Of a DNA stretch of 6,737 bases, positions 5,778 to 6,737 are shown piece after piece. How positions within the stretch are numbered: position 1 is the first letter of the stretch; the number at the start of each line of letters is the position of its first letter. A program made the translations under genes and the position numbers. The stretch comes from Actinomycetes bacterium. GTDB taxonomy: Bacteria; Actinomycetota; Acidimicrobiia; Acidimicrobiales; RAAP-2. The stretch lies in NCBI GenBank assembly GCA_021800645.1, contig JAJYYT010000112.1:1-6737 (forward strand), written 5' to 3'. The notes beneath the pieces were generated by a model, which saw only the letters and a list, made by a program, of their open reading frames with translations, was not told where the DNA came from and did no database searches.

Positions 5778-6737
5778 CTACCCGAGCGCGAGCAGCCGGC
5801 GGCGTGCGGGCGCGACGTAGCCGTGGTCCACGAACCAGCGGACGGAGTCCTCGACGGCGTCGCGCGCAGGACGCGAGCGGTACCCGAGCTCGCTGCGGGC
5901 CCGGGAGTCGTCGAAGATCATCGCGGTCGTCGACATCCTCGCAGCCTCGAGCGGCACCGAAGGATGCCGCCCGAGGATGCGGCCCTCCAGCGTCTCGGAG
6001 ACGAGGCCCGCGGCCAGGGCCAGCGCCTTCGGGAGCCGCAAGGTGACCGGCGGCAGGCCGCTCACGACAGAGAGCGTCGCGAGCAGCTCGCACATCGAGA
6101 GGTTCTCGCCGCCGACGATGTAGCTCCGGCCGGGCCTGCCGCGCTCGAGCGCGAGAAGGTGGCCGGCCGCGACGTCGTCGACATGGGTGACGTTCATGGC
6201 CGTGTCGACGTAGCCGGGCATCTTGCCGTTCAGGAAGTCCACGACGACCTTGCCGGTCGGCGTCGGACGATGGTCGCGTGGCCCGAGCGGGAACGTGGGG
6301 AGGACGAGGATGACCGGGGCTCCCTCGGCCGAGGCGCGCAGCACCTCGTGCTCCGCGACGTACTTGGACTGCTTGTAGCGGCCGAAGAGGCGCGAGAGGT
6401 CCGCGGCGTCGTCTTCGGTCGCGGGCTTCCCGCGCGCGGTGCCGTCGAGGCCGAGGGTGGCGACGGTGCTCGTGTACACGAGCCGTTCGACGCCTTCTGC
6501 CGCCGCGGCCTCGAGCACGTTGCGCGTCCCCTCGACGTTGACCTCATGGAAGGTAGCTGGGTTCCTCGCCCAGAAGCCGTAGACGGCCGCCGTGTGGAAC
6601 ACGAACCTGCTGCCCACGAGCGCGCGGCGCACCGCCAGGGCGTCTCGGACGTCCGCTTCGCGCACCTCGACGTCGAGGCCCCGCAGGTTCCGGCGATCGC
6701 CTCCCGGCTCGGCGAGCGCGATCACCGAGGCGCCCCG
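5778..6737 (-). CDS. hpnA: HpnA-like NAD-dependent epimerase/dehydratase, 5' end cut by window edge
   Basis: Extended short-chain dehydrogenase/reductase closest to the hopanoid-associated sugar epimerase HpnA and to dihydroflavonol 4-reductase-like enzymes. It should act on a sugar or related alcohol with NAD(P), but even for HpnA the exact reaction is not firmly assigned. Numbering from the GTG at 6725: GGDRRNLRGLDVEV (7-20), VFHTAAVYGFWA (42-53), NVEGTRNVLEAA (63-74), YTSTVATLG (84-92) with catalytic S86, YKQSK (117-121) with Y117 and K121, PLGPRDHRPTPTGKVVVDFLNGKMPGYVDT (146-175), HVDDVAAGHLLALERG (181-196), YIVGGENLS (202-210) and ELGYRSRPARDAV (279-291). The last blocks are typical of HpnA. 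The codons before 6725 (R-G-A-S) continue the second beta strand, so that GTG is internal; the start and the GxxGxxG dinucleotide motif lie beyond the right edge. It is the first visible gene of the minus-strand block. Without hopanoid genes in view, the pathway is uncertain. Confidence 0.85.
   Translation of the reverse strand, partial: RGASVIALAEPGGDRRNLRGLDVEVREADVRDALAVRRALVGSRFVFHTAAVYGFWARNPATFHEVNVEGTRNVLEAAAAEGVERLVYTSTVATLGLDGTARGKPATEDDAADLSRLFGRYKQSKYVAEHEVLRASAEGAPVILVLPTFPLGPRDHRPTPTGKVVVDFLNGKMPGYVDTAMNVTHVDDVAAGHLLALERGRPGRSYIVGGENLSMCELLATLSVVSGLPPVTLRLPKALALAAGLVSETLEGRILGRHPSVPLEAARMSTTAMIFDDSRARSELGYRSRPARDAVEDSVRWFVDHGYVAPARRRLLALG

Noticed and set aside
4837..6093. A 418-residue minus-strand frame that would fuse an N-terminal region to the ferritin-like protein
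   Set aside because: Its first two-thirds overlap clpS and the epimerase out of frame and are low-complexity Arg/Ala-rich. A strong GGAGGT plus GTG at 5379 marks the real start.
1..6737. Mobile element, CRISPR array, phage or toxin-antitoxin content
   Set aside because: No transposase or recombinase motif, terminal repeats, spaced direct repeats or toxin-like small genes were seen; base and codon use look uniform across the window.

Overview
The window is about 6.7 kb of very GC-rich DNA, densely packed with genes. Nearly every gene uses G or C at third codon positions, several start at GTG or TTG, and gaps are mostly under 110 bases. The gene content is a polar amino-acid ABC importer, an actinobacterial-style GabT, a DUF72 protein, an HpnA-like epimerase and a ClpS-like adaptor. 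Together this suggests a high-GC actinobacterium, possibly of the Acidimicrobiia. That placement is an inference, because there is no rRNA or marker gene here to settle it. No tRNA, rRNA, CRISPR array, insertion sequence or phage gene is visible, and no stretch over 300 bases lacks a gene.

Layout, left to right. Positions 1-1703 (+) hold the end of an amino-acid ABC importer operon: a permease cut by the left edge, then its ATPase, with a 4-base overlap. Facing it, 1740-3107 (-) is gabT, a PLP-dependent class III aminotransferase. A 107-base divergent gap carrying a candidate gabT promoter and a perfect Shine-Dalgarno separates gabT from a DUF72 (YecE-type) gene at 3215-3991 (+). That gene converges on a four-gene minus-strand block. 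Read in its direction of transcription, the block is an HpnA-like NAD-dependent epimerase (cut by the right edge), a small ClpS-like N-degron adaptor, a ferritin-like four-helix protein and an alpha/beta hydrolase. The gaps between these are 51, 35 and 20 bases.

How the parts may work together. Importer and transaminase make a plausible uptake-and-deamination pair for an amino acid such as GABA, although they are convergent and therefore not one operon. The most interesting part is the clpS / ferritin-like / hydrolase block. The ClpS-like protein keeps the fold signature but has changed residues where E. coli ClpS grips the alpha-amino group of its substrate. It lies directly upstream of a ferritin-like protein with a loose N-terminal tail. 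In E. coli, a ferritin-family protein (Dps) with a trimmed N-terminus is a known ClpS substrate, so a dedicated adaptor-substrate pair is a reasonable but untested idea. The remaining genes look like ordinary core metabolism.
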